From positions 1 through 45,594 of the forward strand of contig JAJRXD010000179.1 in NCBI GenBank assembly GCA_024276465.1: a stretch of DNA of 45,594 nt, read 5' to 3'. The notes below the pieces were generated by a model. That model was not told where the DNA came from. It ran no database searches and saw only the letters and a program-made list of their open reading frames with translations. Shown piece by piece: positions 1 to 7,730 of this stretch. The translations under genes and the position numbers were made by a program. Source of the stretch: Deltaproteobacteria bacterium (GTDB lineage Bacteria > Desulfobacterota > WTBG01 > CAIYCZ01 > CAIRTM01). Each line of letters opens with the position of its first letter. Position 1 is the first letter of the stretch.

Positions 1-160
1 TCCTGTGCGGATGACCTATCCGCCCAGGAACTTCCATCCCGATAAAACGGGATAAAAACATATGGTTATGGTTGTTATGTCCGCAGGACATTGATGTAAA
101 CATACGGACAAGTCGTCCGTGTGTTTGTCCGCGCAAGTCAGCGTCCGTCCGCGGTTAATA
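1..160. repeat. cluster of short hairpins, non-coding
   Basis: Four separate inverted repeats lie in the first 120 bases: 1-5/25-29 plus 7-12/18-23 (one stem with a T/C mismatch), TCCCG/CGGGA at 38-53, GTCC/GGAC around 79-91, and ACGGAC/GTCCGT at 104-120. A TCCG/CGGA motif recurs through to about 155. No credible reading frame covers the stretch. The window edge cuts the region, so its full extent is unknown. It could be part of a repeat cluster or of a structured transcript. Confidence 0.4.
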
Positions 161-297
161 ATTTGTTTTGTTGTTAACCTTTCAACTTTTTTACGAATGA
201 GCCATTATTTTGGTTGTTCTGGGGGGGGGTGGTAGCCGTCGAGAATTTATTTCGGGGCGAACATAAACCACAGCGCCATTTTTATCTTTTTTATCAC

Positions 298-375
298 TGT
301 AGGAGCGCGTTTACGCGCGATTGTGTATGTTTCTATATTAGTGGTGAATAAATCGCGCGTAAACGCGCTCCTACA
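298..375. repeat. REP-like palindrome pair (inverted, BIME-type)
   Basis: The 25 bases at 298-322 are the exact reverse complement of 351-375. Each arm is itself a hairpin (GCGCG-TTTA-CGCGC) flanked by a TGTAGGAG head. This head plus GC-rich hairpin is the layout of bacterial REP sequences, here in a head-to-head pair separated by 28 bases. The rest of the 161-503 gap shows only a run of nine G at 221-229 and no supported gene. Confidence 0.7.
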
Positions 376-503
376 AATTACAGCAAGTGTCGCTGTACTA
401 ACAACGCAGACTGAAGTCCCGAGACAGAGCCAGGGATCTTCAATCTGCGGCTGCCTCGTATTTGATAATTCAGCAGTTGGTGGCAGTAGTGGCACAGGCA
501 GTT

Positions 504-2444
504 TTAAAATCTATTTTTAAACAGATCAGCAATGTGTTTCCAGTCTGAAAAAACAGCTTTGTAGCTGTTGAAGATAACAACTTTTTTTGGCGGGTTTATC
601 AGGGTAATAAACCCGCCCGGATCCCTTAACATGGTTGTTTTATTCAGGGGCATTTCAGGGTCTGTCCTCAGATACTTCATCCACCGGTATGATATTATTA
701 CTTTTCCATCTTCCGGTTCCAGGTCGGTTAATTCAATCCTGTTCAGCTCAGCATTAATTTTGCCATGTCCTTTAATAAAGAAGCTTCCCTTCCTGTTTGT
801 TTCATAGATATAAAACCTGTCAATTTTTTTTCTAAACAGATAGCTGTCTGGTGCTGATTCAAAATAACGCTTTGACGCAGGTGACCAGACTATAATCCAT
901 TTGATATTATAAAGGTCCATGTATGGCCATGCCTCGTCAGGGGCATACCTTGCTATGTTTTTCCCGAACAGGGAGCTCCAGAAAAAGGTGGCAAAGGAGT
1001 CAGAACTGTCTGCCCAAGGAGAATAGTTGCTGATGTATTCTCTTTGAGTGATTAAAGGAAACAGATATGGGAGGTGGGTTCCGTAGTATTGATGCCCGCT
1101 TTCAAAGTCTGAATTTTCAATGAGTATTCTGCCATCAGAGGATGTGTTCTGCCTGATCCATGATGCAAGCTGCTGCATTGGTGCAGGTATGCTGGTTGTC
1201 AGGCGAAAGCTCTTTTTCTGGAAAAGATGCTGATAAGGAGTTGCTAACAGTGTGCCTGCAAGATAAAAGATTACAATCAGTGATATGGTTTTAACTTTAG
1301 CAGGTTTATCCCTGAGAAACAATTCATAAAGCCTGCAAAAGCCTGTTGCAGCTGGAAATATTAAACACAAATTCATAAATATTACAAAACGAAGTGGCGT
1401 AAGGCTGGCAGAAAAATCCCAGTATGAACCGTAATATGAAAGTATGAAAAGGAAATATACTGTAAGAGTAAAAACAGCATATTTCAGACTTTGGTTTCTC
1501 TTTTTCCACTCAACAATTCCCAGTATGCCTGTGCCCATCAGAATAAAGTCAACAATGCCTGATTTTTGAAAGGGGATGTTCAGGTATTCATTAAACTTAA
1601 AGTTGAAAAAAAAATATGTATTTAACGGCTCTGTCAGCGAAGCAGTTGTATAAATAATGTTTTCACGGGTAAGGCTTGCATAGTCAGCCAGAAAAATCAG
1701 ACACGGAATTAACCAGATACTGTTGAGTAGAAAAACAAAAACCAATGATGCGAAAACAAGAAAGTGTTTTTTAAGGGAAAGTTTTTTGAAACATGAAATG
1801 TAACATACAATAAAAGGTATGAGGAGATGTATTGCTGTAAAGATATGAACCCAGAACCCTGCAGTGAAAAACAGTGCAAACCATATAATATCTGCAGTCT
1901 TTCCTTTTTCTGCAAACCTGTAAAAAAAAGAGATTATAAGAAGAGACAGATAGCATGACAGGATATAGGAAACAGTGCCCCAGTAAAGAAAATCCACGCA
2001 AACGCTGACCTGTAAAAAAAATGTTCCCAGGACAGAACAGATTGAAGCTTCCTTTCTGGTAAGACCAAAGTTTCCTGAGCTCCAGTATAATAAAAATGGA
2101 ATGCTCAGAATGGTAAGAATGAGATACAACTTGAATGAAATGCCTGGGGGCAGAAAAGAAAGGAGGTAAACAAACAGGGACCATCCGTAGTTGTCAACAG
2201 AAAAGAAAACATTGCATGTACTTCCAGCCCTGACATAGGGATTATACCCGAACATCATATTGTATTTGTCCAGGTAGATACCTTTGTACTGGGAGTCAGC
2301 ATAGTGAAAGCTGTAATCATCAGTGTAGATGGCATTTTCATCAAACCATTCAGATATGGGCATATAGCACCGGGCAAAGCCTACCTGAAGAAGAAATAAA
2401 AAAACCAGAATAATTCTGTGGAAGTTTCTGTTTATATAAACCAT
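504..2444 (-). CDS. polytopic membrane protein, GT-C/PTPS-related-like
   Basis: A 646-residue protein with an N-terminal signal anchor, many hydrophobic helices through roughly residues 80-410, and a soluble C-terminal part of about 200 residues that would face the periplasm. This layout (multispan body plus periplasmic tail with an early Asp/Glu-rich loop) is seen in GT-C type glycosyltransferases and in the membrane proteins called 6-pyruvoyl-tetrahydropterin-synthase-related. I cannot point to a catalytic motif. The start at the ATG (complement of 2442-2444) is not supported by a strong ribosome binding site. It stands alone, divergent from the phosphoesterase gene at 2644. A role in envelope glycan assembly is inferred from similar proteins in this window. 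Confidence 0.6.
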   Translation of the reverse strand: MVYINRNFHRIILVFLFLLQVGFARCYMPISEWFDENAIYTDDYSFHYADSQYKGIYLDKYNMMFGYNPYVRAGSTCNVFFSVDNYGWSLFVYLLSFLPPGISFKLYLILTILSIPFLLYWSSGNFGLTRKEASICSVLGTFFLQVSVCVDFLYWGTVSYILSCYLSLLIISFFYRFAEKGKTADIIWFALFFTAGFWVHIFTAIHLLIPFIVCYISCFKKLSLKKHFLVFASLVFVFLLNSIWLIPCLIFLADYASLTRENIIYTTASLTEPLNTYFFFNFKFNEYLNIPFQKSGIVDFILMGTGILGIVEWKKRNQSLKYAVFTLTVYFLFILSYYGSYWDFSASLTPLRFVIFMNLCLIFPAATGFCRLYELFLRDKPAKVKTISLIVIFYLAGTLLATPYQHLFQKKSFRLTTSIPAPMQQLASWIRQNTSSDGRILIENSDFESGHQYYGTHLPYLFPLITQREYISNYSPWADSSDSFATFFWSSLFGKNIARYAPDEAWPYMDLYNIKWIIVWSPASKRYFESAPDSYLFRKKIDRFYIYETNRKGSFFIKGHGKINAELNRIELTDLEPEDGKVIISYRWMKYLRTDPEMPLNKTTMLRDPGGFITLINPPKKVVIFNSYKAVFSDWKHIADLFKNRF

Positions 2445-2540
2445 GGCAGTGACAGAGATTTTTTGTGTTGGCTGCAGGATATAACTTGTATCCTTACAGA
2501 CTGTTAACAGCTTTTGTAATACCTGTCAAGAAAGGGGGGT

Positions 2541-2597
2541 GCTGTTACACTATGCTGCTGTTTGAGAAATCATGTTTTTAAAAAATCGTTCAGATTT
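2541..2597. repeat. family A repeat, partial copy (A1)
   Basis: This stretch matches the right half of the full element at 5104-5223: a GCTGTTACAC block, a TATGCTGCTGTTTG block, then a CATGTTTTT tract and ATCGTTCA. It lacks a clear CCTAA left end and TTAGG right end, so it looks like a degenerate copy. It lies 47 bases before the start codon of the phosphoesterase gene. Confidence 0.55.
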
Positions 2598-2643
2598 GAT
2601 ATTAAAATGCAGGATGTGAGCAGATTTGTGTTAATATTGGTCA

Positions 2644-3729
2644 ATGAACAGAATGACACCATACCTGATTTTTTACAGCATCACTGTTTTCATCTTTTTT
2701 GGCATGCATTTCTATGTCTTTAAATGCCTGAACCGGTTTTTTGCTCTTTCAGGACCAAAAACAATGATTCTTGTTTGTGCTGTCCTGTCTTTTGCTTTTC
2801 CCGTATGCAGTGTCCTTGAAAGGTTTTATCCCAGTGATTTCAGTATGGTTCTTTATACTGCTGCATCTTTGTGGCTGGGAATGCTGTTTCTGTTTTTGAC
2901 CACATTTCTCATCTATGAGCCTGTCAGGCTGATTCTCAGGCCTGATTCAAAAACTACCGGAATTGTACTTGTTGCAGTAGTGTTGCTGGTTTCGCTGTAT
3001 GCTGTGGTAAATGCATTTTTTATTTCAGTAAAAACAGTTGAGGTTGCCCTGCCAAATCTTGCTGTGCCTGTAAAAATGGTTCAGCTGTCTGACATTCATG
3101 TGGGAACAATTCACAACACAGGGTATTTGACTCGGATTGTGGATAAAACCAATGCCCTTTATCCTGACATGGTTCTTATAACAGGCGATTTTTTTGATGG
3201 TATAGGACCGGTTAGCAGGAAGACGGTTGCGCCACTTCAAAACATGAATGCCAGAACATTTTTTGTTATGGGTAACCATGAGCGCTACGGAGATTCTGAC
3301 CGGGTTGCAAAGCTTATGGCAGATACAGGTGTTACCATGCTCAGAAATGAGGTTGTTGAATACAAAGGGATACAGATTGTGGGGGCGGACTGTCCTGAAA
3401 GGGATAATCTGAAGGACACACCCTACCTCAGAAAAATGCAGATAAAAAAGGAGATTCCGTCTATCCTCATGTTTCACCAGCCAACGGGCATTGAGCATGC
3501 AGTTCGTGCTGGTATTAATCTCCAGGTTTCGGGGCACACCCATAATGGCCAGGTTTTTCCTTTTAACCTGCTTGCAAAAATATTTTATCCCTATTTAAAC
3601 GGCCTCTACCTGATAGATGGTATGTATCTGTATGTTTCTCCAGGCACAGGGACATGGGGCCCGCCCATGAGGCTGGGATCACAAAACGAGATAACACTTT
3701 TTAACCTGGTTCCTGTTAAAACAGGATGA
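2644..3729 (+). CDS. membrane-anchored calcineurin-like phosphoesterase (YaeI/YkuE type)
   Basis: 361 residues. About the first 130 hold several hydrophobic helices; the rest is a calcineurin-like metallophosphoesterase domain with all metal-binding motifs: LSDIH (Asp150, His152), TGDFFD (Asp182), GNHE (Asn211, His212), FHQP (His278) and GHTHN (His298, His300). The catalytic domain should bind two metal ions and hydrolyse phosphomonoesters or diesters at the membrane surface. Relatives with this layout (YaeI, YkuE) act on cell-envelope substrates; the substrate here cannot be read from the sequence. The upstream gap holds a partial family A repeat. Confidence 0.85.
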   Translation: MNRMTPYLIFYSITVFIFFGMHFYVFKCLNRFFALSGPKTMILVCAVLSFAFPVCSVLERFYPSDFSMVLYTAASLWLGMLFLFLTTFLIYEPVRLILRPDSKTTGIVLVAVVLLVSLYAVVNAFFISVKTVEVALPNLAVPVKMVQLSDIHVGTIHNTGYLTRIVDKTNALYPDMVLITGDFFDGIGPVSRKTVAPLQNMNARTFFVMGNHERYGDSDRVAKLMADTGVTMLRNEVVEYKGIQIVGADCPERDNLKDTPYLRKMQIKKEIPSILMFHQPTGIEHAVRAGINLQVSGHTHNGQVFPFNLLAKIFYPYLNGLYLIDGMYLYVSPGTGTWGPPMRLGSQNEITLFNLVPVKTG

Positions 3730-3758
3730 TTTCAGTAGAAACTGTAAATTTTTTTAAA

Positions 3759-3787
3759 TTGACTTATTTAAGAACCTGGCTTATAAA
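3759..3787 (+). promoter_or_regulatory. sigma-70-type promoter for metK
   Basis: A TTGACT box (3759-3764), a 17-base spacer and TATAAA (3782-3787) lie 55 bases before the metK start codon. The leader is short and I see no SAM-riboswitch-like fold in it. Confidence 0.6.
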
Positions 3788-3841
3788 TAACGCTTGCGTC
3801 AATCAAATTTATAATTACTGCTTTTGGAGGATAATAAAACC

Positions 3842-5005
3842 ATGTCAATGACAAATTATTTGTTTACATCTGAATCAATTACTGAGGGTCATCCTGATAA
3901 AGTAGCAGACAGGATATCAGACTCTGTGCTGGATGCCATAATGGCCCAGGATAAAAAGTGCCGTGTTGCCTGTGAAACACTTGTAACCACAGGGCTTGCC
4001 CTTATTGCCGGTGAGATAACTACTGACTGTTATGTGCATTTGCCGGACATTGTACGGGAGTCAATAAAAGACATTGGCTACAATGATTCTTCCATGGGGT
4101 TTGACTGGGAAACCTGCTCAGTTATGAGTTCTCTTGACCGTCAGTCACCTGATATTGCAATGGGTGTTGACGAGCGGACAGGGCACGAACAGGGGGCGGG
4201 TGATCAGGGCATTATGTTTGGATTTGCCTGCGATGAAACGCCGGAGCTTATGCCCATGCCCATTCAATATGCCCATGGCCTTACCCGGAGACTTGCATAT
4301 GTCAGAAAAAACGGGATTCTGAATTTTCTGAGGCCGGACGGTAAATCCCAGGTAACTGTAGAGTATCAGGACAAAAAACCTGTCAGGGTTGATACTGTTG
4401 TAATAGCATCCCAGCACACCCCTGATGTAAAGGATAAGGATCTGAAGGAGGGTATTATTGAAGAGGTGATTACCAGGGTTATTCCGGAAGGAATGCTTGA
4501 TGAAAAAACAAAATTTCATATTAACTCAACAGGCAGATTTGTAGTAGGCGGCCCCAGGGGTGATTGCGGTCTGACGGGAAGAAAAATAATATGTGATACC
4601 TATGGCGGGCAGGGCAGTCATGGAGGTGGTGCATTTTCAGGAAAGGATCCCTCAAAGGTTGACCGGTCAGCATCCTATATGGCGCGGCATGTTGCAAAAA
4701 ATATAGTTGCAGCCGGACTTGCAACTCACTGCGAGGTGCAGTTAGCTTATGCAATTGGTGTGGCAAGGCCTGTTTCTGTGATGATAAATACCTTCGGAAC
4801 AAGCAGAATTGCACCTGACAGGATAGCAGCAATTGTTGTTGATGTTTTTGATTTCAGACCTTCAGAGATTATAAAATATTTAAACCTTCTTCGTCCCATA
4901 TTTAAACAGACATCTGCTTATGGTCACTTCGGGCGGGAAGAAGAAGACTTTACATGGGAAAAGACTGACAGGGCTGATATGCTCAAAGAAAAGGCAGGGA
5001 TCTGA
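3842..5005 (+). CDS. metK: S-adenosylmethionine synthetase
   Basis: Makes S-adenosylmethionine from methionine and ATP. The protein (387 residues from this start) has the family signatures: [15 protein letters not shown] near the N-terminus, [10 protein letters not shown] in the middle and the Gly-rich [15 protein letters not shown] segment that binds phosphate, followed by [10 protein letters not shown]. Length is normal for bacterial MetK. The reading frame extends to a TTG at 3824, but GGAGG at 3826-3830 is well placed for the ATG at 3842 (11-base spacing) and would lie inside the longer version, so the ATG is preferred. A good promoter precedes it and a strong terminator follows, so it is probably a single-gene unit. 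Confidence 0.96.
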   Translation: MSMTNYLFTSESITEGHPDKVADRISDSVLDAIMAQDKKCRVACETLVTTGLALIAGEITTDCYVHLPDIVRESIKDIGYNDSSMGFDWETCSVMSSLDRQSPDIAMGVDERTGHEQGAGDQGIMFGFACDETPELMPMPIQYAHGLTRRLAYVRKNGILNFLRPDGKSQVTVEYQDKKPVRVDTVVIASQHTPDVKDKDLKEGIIEEVITRVIPEGMLDEKTKFHINSTGRFVVGGPRGDCGLTGRKIICDTYGGQGSHGGGAFSGKDPSKVDRSASYMARHVAKNIVAAGLATHCEVQLAYAIGVARPVSVMINTFGTSRIAPDRIAAIVVDVFDFRPSEIIKYLNLLRPIFKQTSAYGHFGREEEDFTWEKTDRADMLKEKAGI

Positions 5006-5043
5006 TTTATCCTGCCTGATTATCAGGATCTGATGTTTTTCAA

Positions 5044-5088
5044 CAAAGGGGCTTGAGCAGAATCTGCTTTAGCCCCTTTGTTTGTTTT
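5044..5088 (+). terminator. rho-independent terminator after metK
   Basis: CAAAGGGGCT (5044-5053) pairs perfectly with AGCCCCTTTG (5071-5080); the loop contains a second small AGCAG/CTGCT stem. A T-rich tract (5081-5088) follows directly. Confidence 0.85.
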
Positions 5089-5103
5089 ATAATTTAATTT
5101 AGA

Positions 5104-5223
5104 CCTAAGCCGGGCGATTTTTCAGATAAAGACAGCATGGTGTAACAGCATATCACTCATTCAATGCTGTTACACTATGCTGCTGTTTGTGGCATCATGT
5201 TTTTTTGAATCGCTCAATTTAGG
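5104..5223. mobile_element. family A MITE-like element, full copy (A2)
   Basis: A 120-base palindromic element with CCTAA at the left end and TTAGG at the right end. The left end (CCTAA..CGGGCGATT) and the complement of the right end (CCTAA..TGAGCGATT) match over most of 15 bases. A central perfect 12-base inverted repeat GTGTAACAGCAT (5140-5151)/ATGCTGTTACAC (5164-5175) forms a hairpin. Flanks are TTAGA (5099-5103) and TTATA (5224-5228), a 4/5 match consistent with an aged target duplication. There is no room for a transposase. The right flank continues as TATAAT 23 bases before asnB. Confidence 0.7.
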
Positions 5224-5255
5224 TTATAATTTGTTCAGACTCTCAATAATTTATC

Positions 5256-7166
5256 ATGTGCGGAATTTGCGGTAAAATTTATTTTGACAGGTCAAAAAAA
5301 GCCGATTTTTCTCTTGTTGGAAAGATGACCCGTGTTTTAAACCACAGGGGGCCTGATGACATGGGAGTCCATGTTGATGGAAATGTCGGTCTTGGCCACC
5401 AGCGCCTCAGCATCATTGACCTTTCCTCTGCCGGGCATCAGCCCATGTCCAATGAGGATGATTCAATATGGGTTGTCTTTAACGGTGAAATATACAATTG
5501 TGAGGAGCTTCGCAGAGAGCTTGAGGCAAAAGGGCATATCTTCAGATCTCATACAGACACAGAGGTGATTATTCACCTTTATGAGGAGGATGGGGTCAGG
5601 TGTGTCAGAAAATTCAGAGGGATGTTTGCCTTTGCCATATGGGATGCAAACAGTCAGATGCTTTTTTTAGCACGGGACAGGGCAGGGCAGAAGCCTCTTG
5701 TATATACTGTTGCTGACGGGGCGTTTTTGTTTGCATCTGAAATAAAATCTCTTCTTCAGGACCCTGCAGTTATGCCTGAGGTGAACTGTGAAGCTTTGAA
5801 TCACTATTTGACATATCAATACGTGCCCGGCCCCATGACCATTTACAAGGGCATACACAAGCTGCCACCCGCCCATACCCTTGTTTTGCGTAATGAAAAT
5901 ATTCGTTTGGACCAATACTGGAATATTTCATATGGAAACAAAATAAAGCTTCCAGGTCTTAATGACTACAAACAGAGATTTTTCGATGTTTTCAGCGAAG
6001 CAGTAAAAATTCGTTTGAGAAGCGATGTTCCTCTGGGTGCTTTCCTGAGCGGGGGAATTGATTCCAGCGCAGTAGTTGCTGAAATGAGCCGGCATCTGGA
6101 TCAGCCGGTTAAGACTTTTTCCATTGGTTTTGAGGATGCTGATTTTAACGAATTGCAATATGCAGGGAAAGTAGCCGGGATTTTTGCTGCAGACCACACG
6201 GAATTTGTTGTGAAGCCCGATGCAGTTAAAATCCTTCCTCAAATTGTCTGGCACTATGATGAGCCTTTTGCCGACCCATCAGCCATCCCTACCTATTATG
6301 TGTCCAAACTGACCCGTGAGCATGTGACTGTTGCCCTTAACGGTGACGGAGGGGATGAATCATTTGCAGGTTATGAAAGATACGTTGCTGAGCATCTGGC
6401 ATCATATTATGAAAAAATACCTTTATTTCTCAGAGAAAAAATAGTTAAGAGAGCTGTTAACCTGCTACCCTACAGGGAATACAGGTGGAGCATAAGCCGG
6501 AGGCTGAAAAGATTTATTAATGGTGTTTCAGACGAGCCGGCGCGCCGGTATGTACAGTGGCTCTCCTATTTCAACAACGATATGAAAAAAGGGCTCTATA
6601 CCCAGGCATTTGCCATGGAGGTTGCATCCTGTGATTCTGTTGATATAACATCGGATATGTATGGCAGATCGGATGCAGAAAATGCACTTGAAAAAATACT
6701 TTTTACAGATGTCATGCTGTATCTTCCCTATGACCTTCTGGCTAAGGTGGATATAGCCAGCATGGCAAACTCTCTTGAAGCCCGCTCACCTTTCCTTGAC
6801 CATAAGGTTATGGAATTTGCAGCTTCACTTCCTCCTGAACTCAAGCTGCGTGGCCTGCAGACAAAGTATATCCTGAAAGAGGCATTCAGGTCCCGTCTTC
6901 CAGAAGAGATAATCAACCGCAAAAAAATGGGGTTTGGAGTGCCCCTGAACAGATGGTTCCGGCAGGAGCTTAGAACTGCTGCTTATGAAATTCTTCTTTC
7001 AAAGCGTACCATGGAAAGAGGATACTTTAACAGGGGTGCTGTAAAACAGCTTCTTGATGAACATGTTTCTTTTCAGGCTGACAACAGCTACAGAATATGG
7101 GCGCTTTTATTCCTTGAGCTGTGGCATCGAATGTTTATAGATAAAACAGAGGTTCTGGGGATTTAA
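5256..7166 (+). CDS. asnB: asparagine synthase, glutamine-hydrolysing
   Basis: 636 residues with the two expected domains. The N-terminus MCGICG places the nucleophile Cys2 of a class II glutamine amidotransferase, followed by NHRGPDD, GHQRLSIIDL and FNGEIYN. The synthetase half begins near residue 240, with the ATP pyrophosphatase loop SGGIDSS at 265-271 and NGDGGDE about a hundred residues later. It transfers glutamine nitrogen to aspartate, or in surface-polysaccharide loci to a sugar acid; the neighbourhood of glycosyltransferases leaves the second role open. No clear Shine-Dalgarno sequence precedes the ATG, and the family A element ends 32 bases upstream. Confidence 0.93.
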   Translation: MCGICGKIYFDRSKKADFSLVGKMTRVLNHRGPDDMGVHVDGNVGLGHQRLSIIDLSSAGHQPMSNEDDSIWVVFNGEIYNCEELRRELEAKGHIFRSHTDTEVIIHLYEEDGVRCVRKFRGMFAFAIWDANSQMLFLARDRAGQKPLVYTVADGAFLFASEIKSLLQDPAVMPEVNCEALNHYLTYQYVPGPMTIYKGIHKLPPAHTLVLRNENIRLDQYWNISYGNKIKLPGLNDYKQRFFDVFSEAVKIRLRSDVPLGAFLSGGIDSSAVVAEMSRHLDQPVKTFSIGFEDADFNELQYAGKVAGIFAADHTEFVVKPDAVKILPQIVWHYDEPFADPSAIPTYYVSKLTREHVTVALNGDGGDESFAGYERYVAEHLASYYEKIPLFLREKIVKRAVNLLPYREYRWSISRRLKRFINGVSDEPARRYVQWLSYFNNDMKKGLYTQAFAMEVASCDSVDITSDMYGRSDAENALEKILFTDVMLYLPYDLLAKVDIASMANSLEARSPFLDHKVMEFAASLPPELKLRGLQTKYILKEAFRSRLPEEIINRKKMGFGVPLNRWFRQELRTAAYEILLSKRTMERGYFNRGAVKQLLDEHVSFQADNSYRIWALLFLELWHRMFIDKTEVLGI

Positions 7167-7201
7167 AATATAAAGTTGCATGCTGCGCGTTATAAAAAGA
7201 A

Positions 7202-7284
7202 CCTAAATCCGTTCAATGCTGTTTCACTAATCCCGACACAGCGGGATTAGTGAAATAATGTTTTTTTGAATCGTTCAATTCAGG
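7202..7284. mobile_element. family A MITE-like element with AAGAA target duplication (A3)
   Basis: An 83-base element running from CCTAA to TTCAGG, flanked by identical 5-base sequences AAGAA (7197-7201 and 7285-7289). It shares the TTTTTTTGAATCG(C/T)TCAAT right end with A2, but its centre is a different perfect palindrome: a 13-base arm at 7222-7234 pairs with 7243-7255. The right end plus duplication creates AGGAAG (7282-7287), the best ribosome binding site for the archease gene. Confidence 0.75.
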
Positions 7285-7296
7285 AAGAATTAAAAT

Positions 7297-7713
7297 ATGA
7301 ATCGCTATAAATTGATTGACCACACGGCAGATATAGAGCTGTGCATTTTTGGCAATTGCCTTTCCGATCTTTTTCAGAACGCTGGCTACGCACTGTTTGA
7401 TGTTATTACAGATATTGCTGATGTCAGCCACAGGAAGAAGCGCAGGTTTAAGCTTGAGAGGGACCCTGTGGAGGAACTTCTGGTGGAATGGATGAACAGT
7501 CTGCTGTATATTTTTGATACAGAACAGCTTCTTTTCAGCAGTTTCAATGTTATAAGTATTGGCAATAATGAACTCATTGCAGAGGCTCATGGTGAATTTT
7601 ACAATGAAAGCCTTCATATCATCAAAACAGGAATTAAAGCAGTTACCTATCATAACCTTAAAATTTCCGGACAAAACAGGGTCCTGGAGGCTTGTGTGGT
7701 TCTGGATATATAA
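7297..7713 (+). CDS. archease, RtcB activator
   Basis: 138 residues, the usual archease length. It begins with the family motif HTADI (residues 9-13), has the PVEELLVEWMNSLLY segment in the middle, and ends with the conserved VLDI whose Asp137 belongs to the metal site. Archease helps RtcB ligase form its guanylated intermediate and turn over repeatedly. The rtcB gene follows after 17 bases, so co-transcription is very likely. The apparent ribosome binding site AGGAAG is contributed by the end of the repeat element just upstream. Confidence 0.93.
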   Translation: MNRYKLIDHTADIELCIFGNCLSDLFQNAGYALFDVITDIADVSHRKKRRFKLERDPVEELLVEWMNSLLYIFDTEQLLFSSFNVISIGNNELIAEAHGEFYNESLHIIKTGIKAVTYHNLKISGQNRVLEACVVLDI

Positions 7714-7730
7714 TATTTTAGTACTTTGAA

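Noticed and set aside
1-160. CRISPR array
   Set aside because: The hairpins are unequal in sequence and spacing; there is no repeated unit with constant spacers and no cas gene.
247-495. Open frame of 82 codons on the minus strand
   Set aside because: It runs through the REP-like palindrome pair, has no ribosome site and no family-like sequence.
3730-3841. SAM riboswitch before metK
   Set aside because: The leader after the likely transcription start is only about 50 bases and shows no multi-helix junction or terminator.
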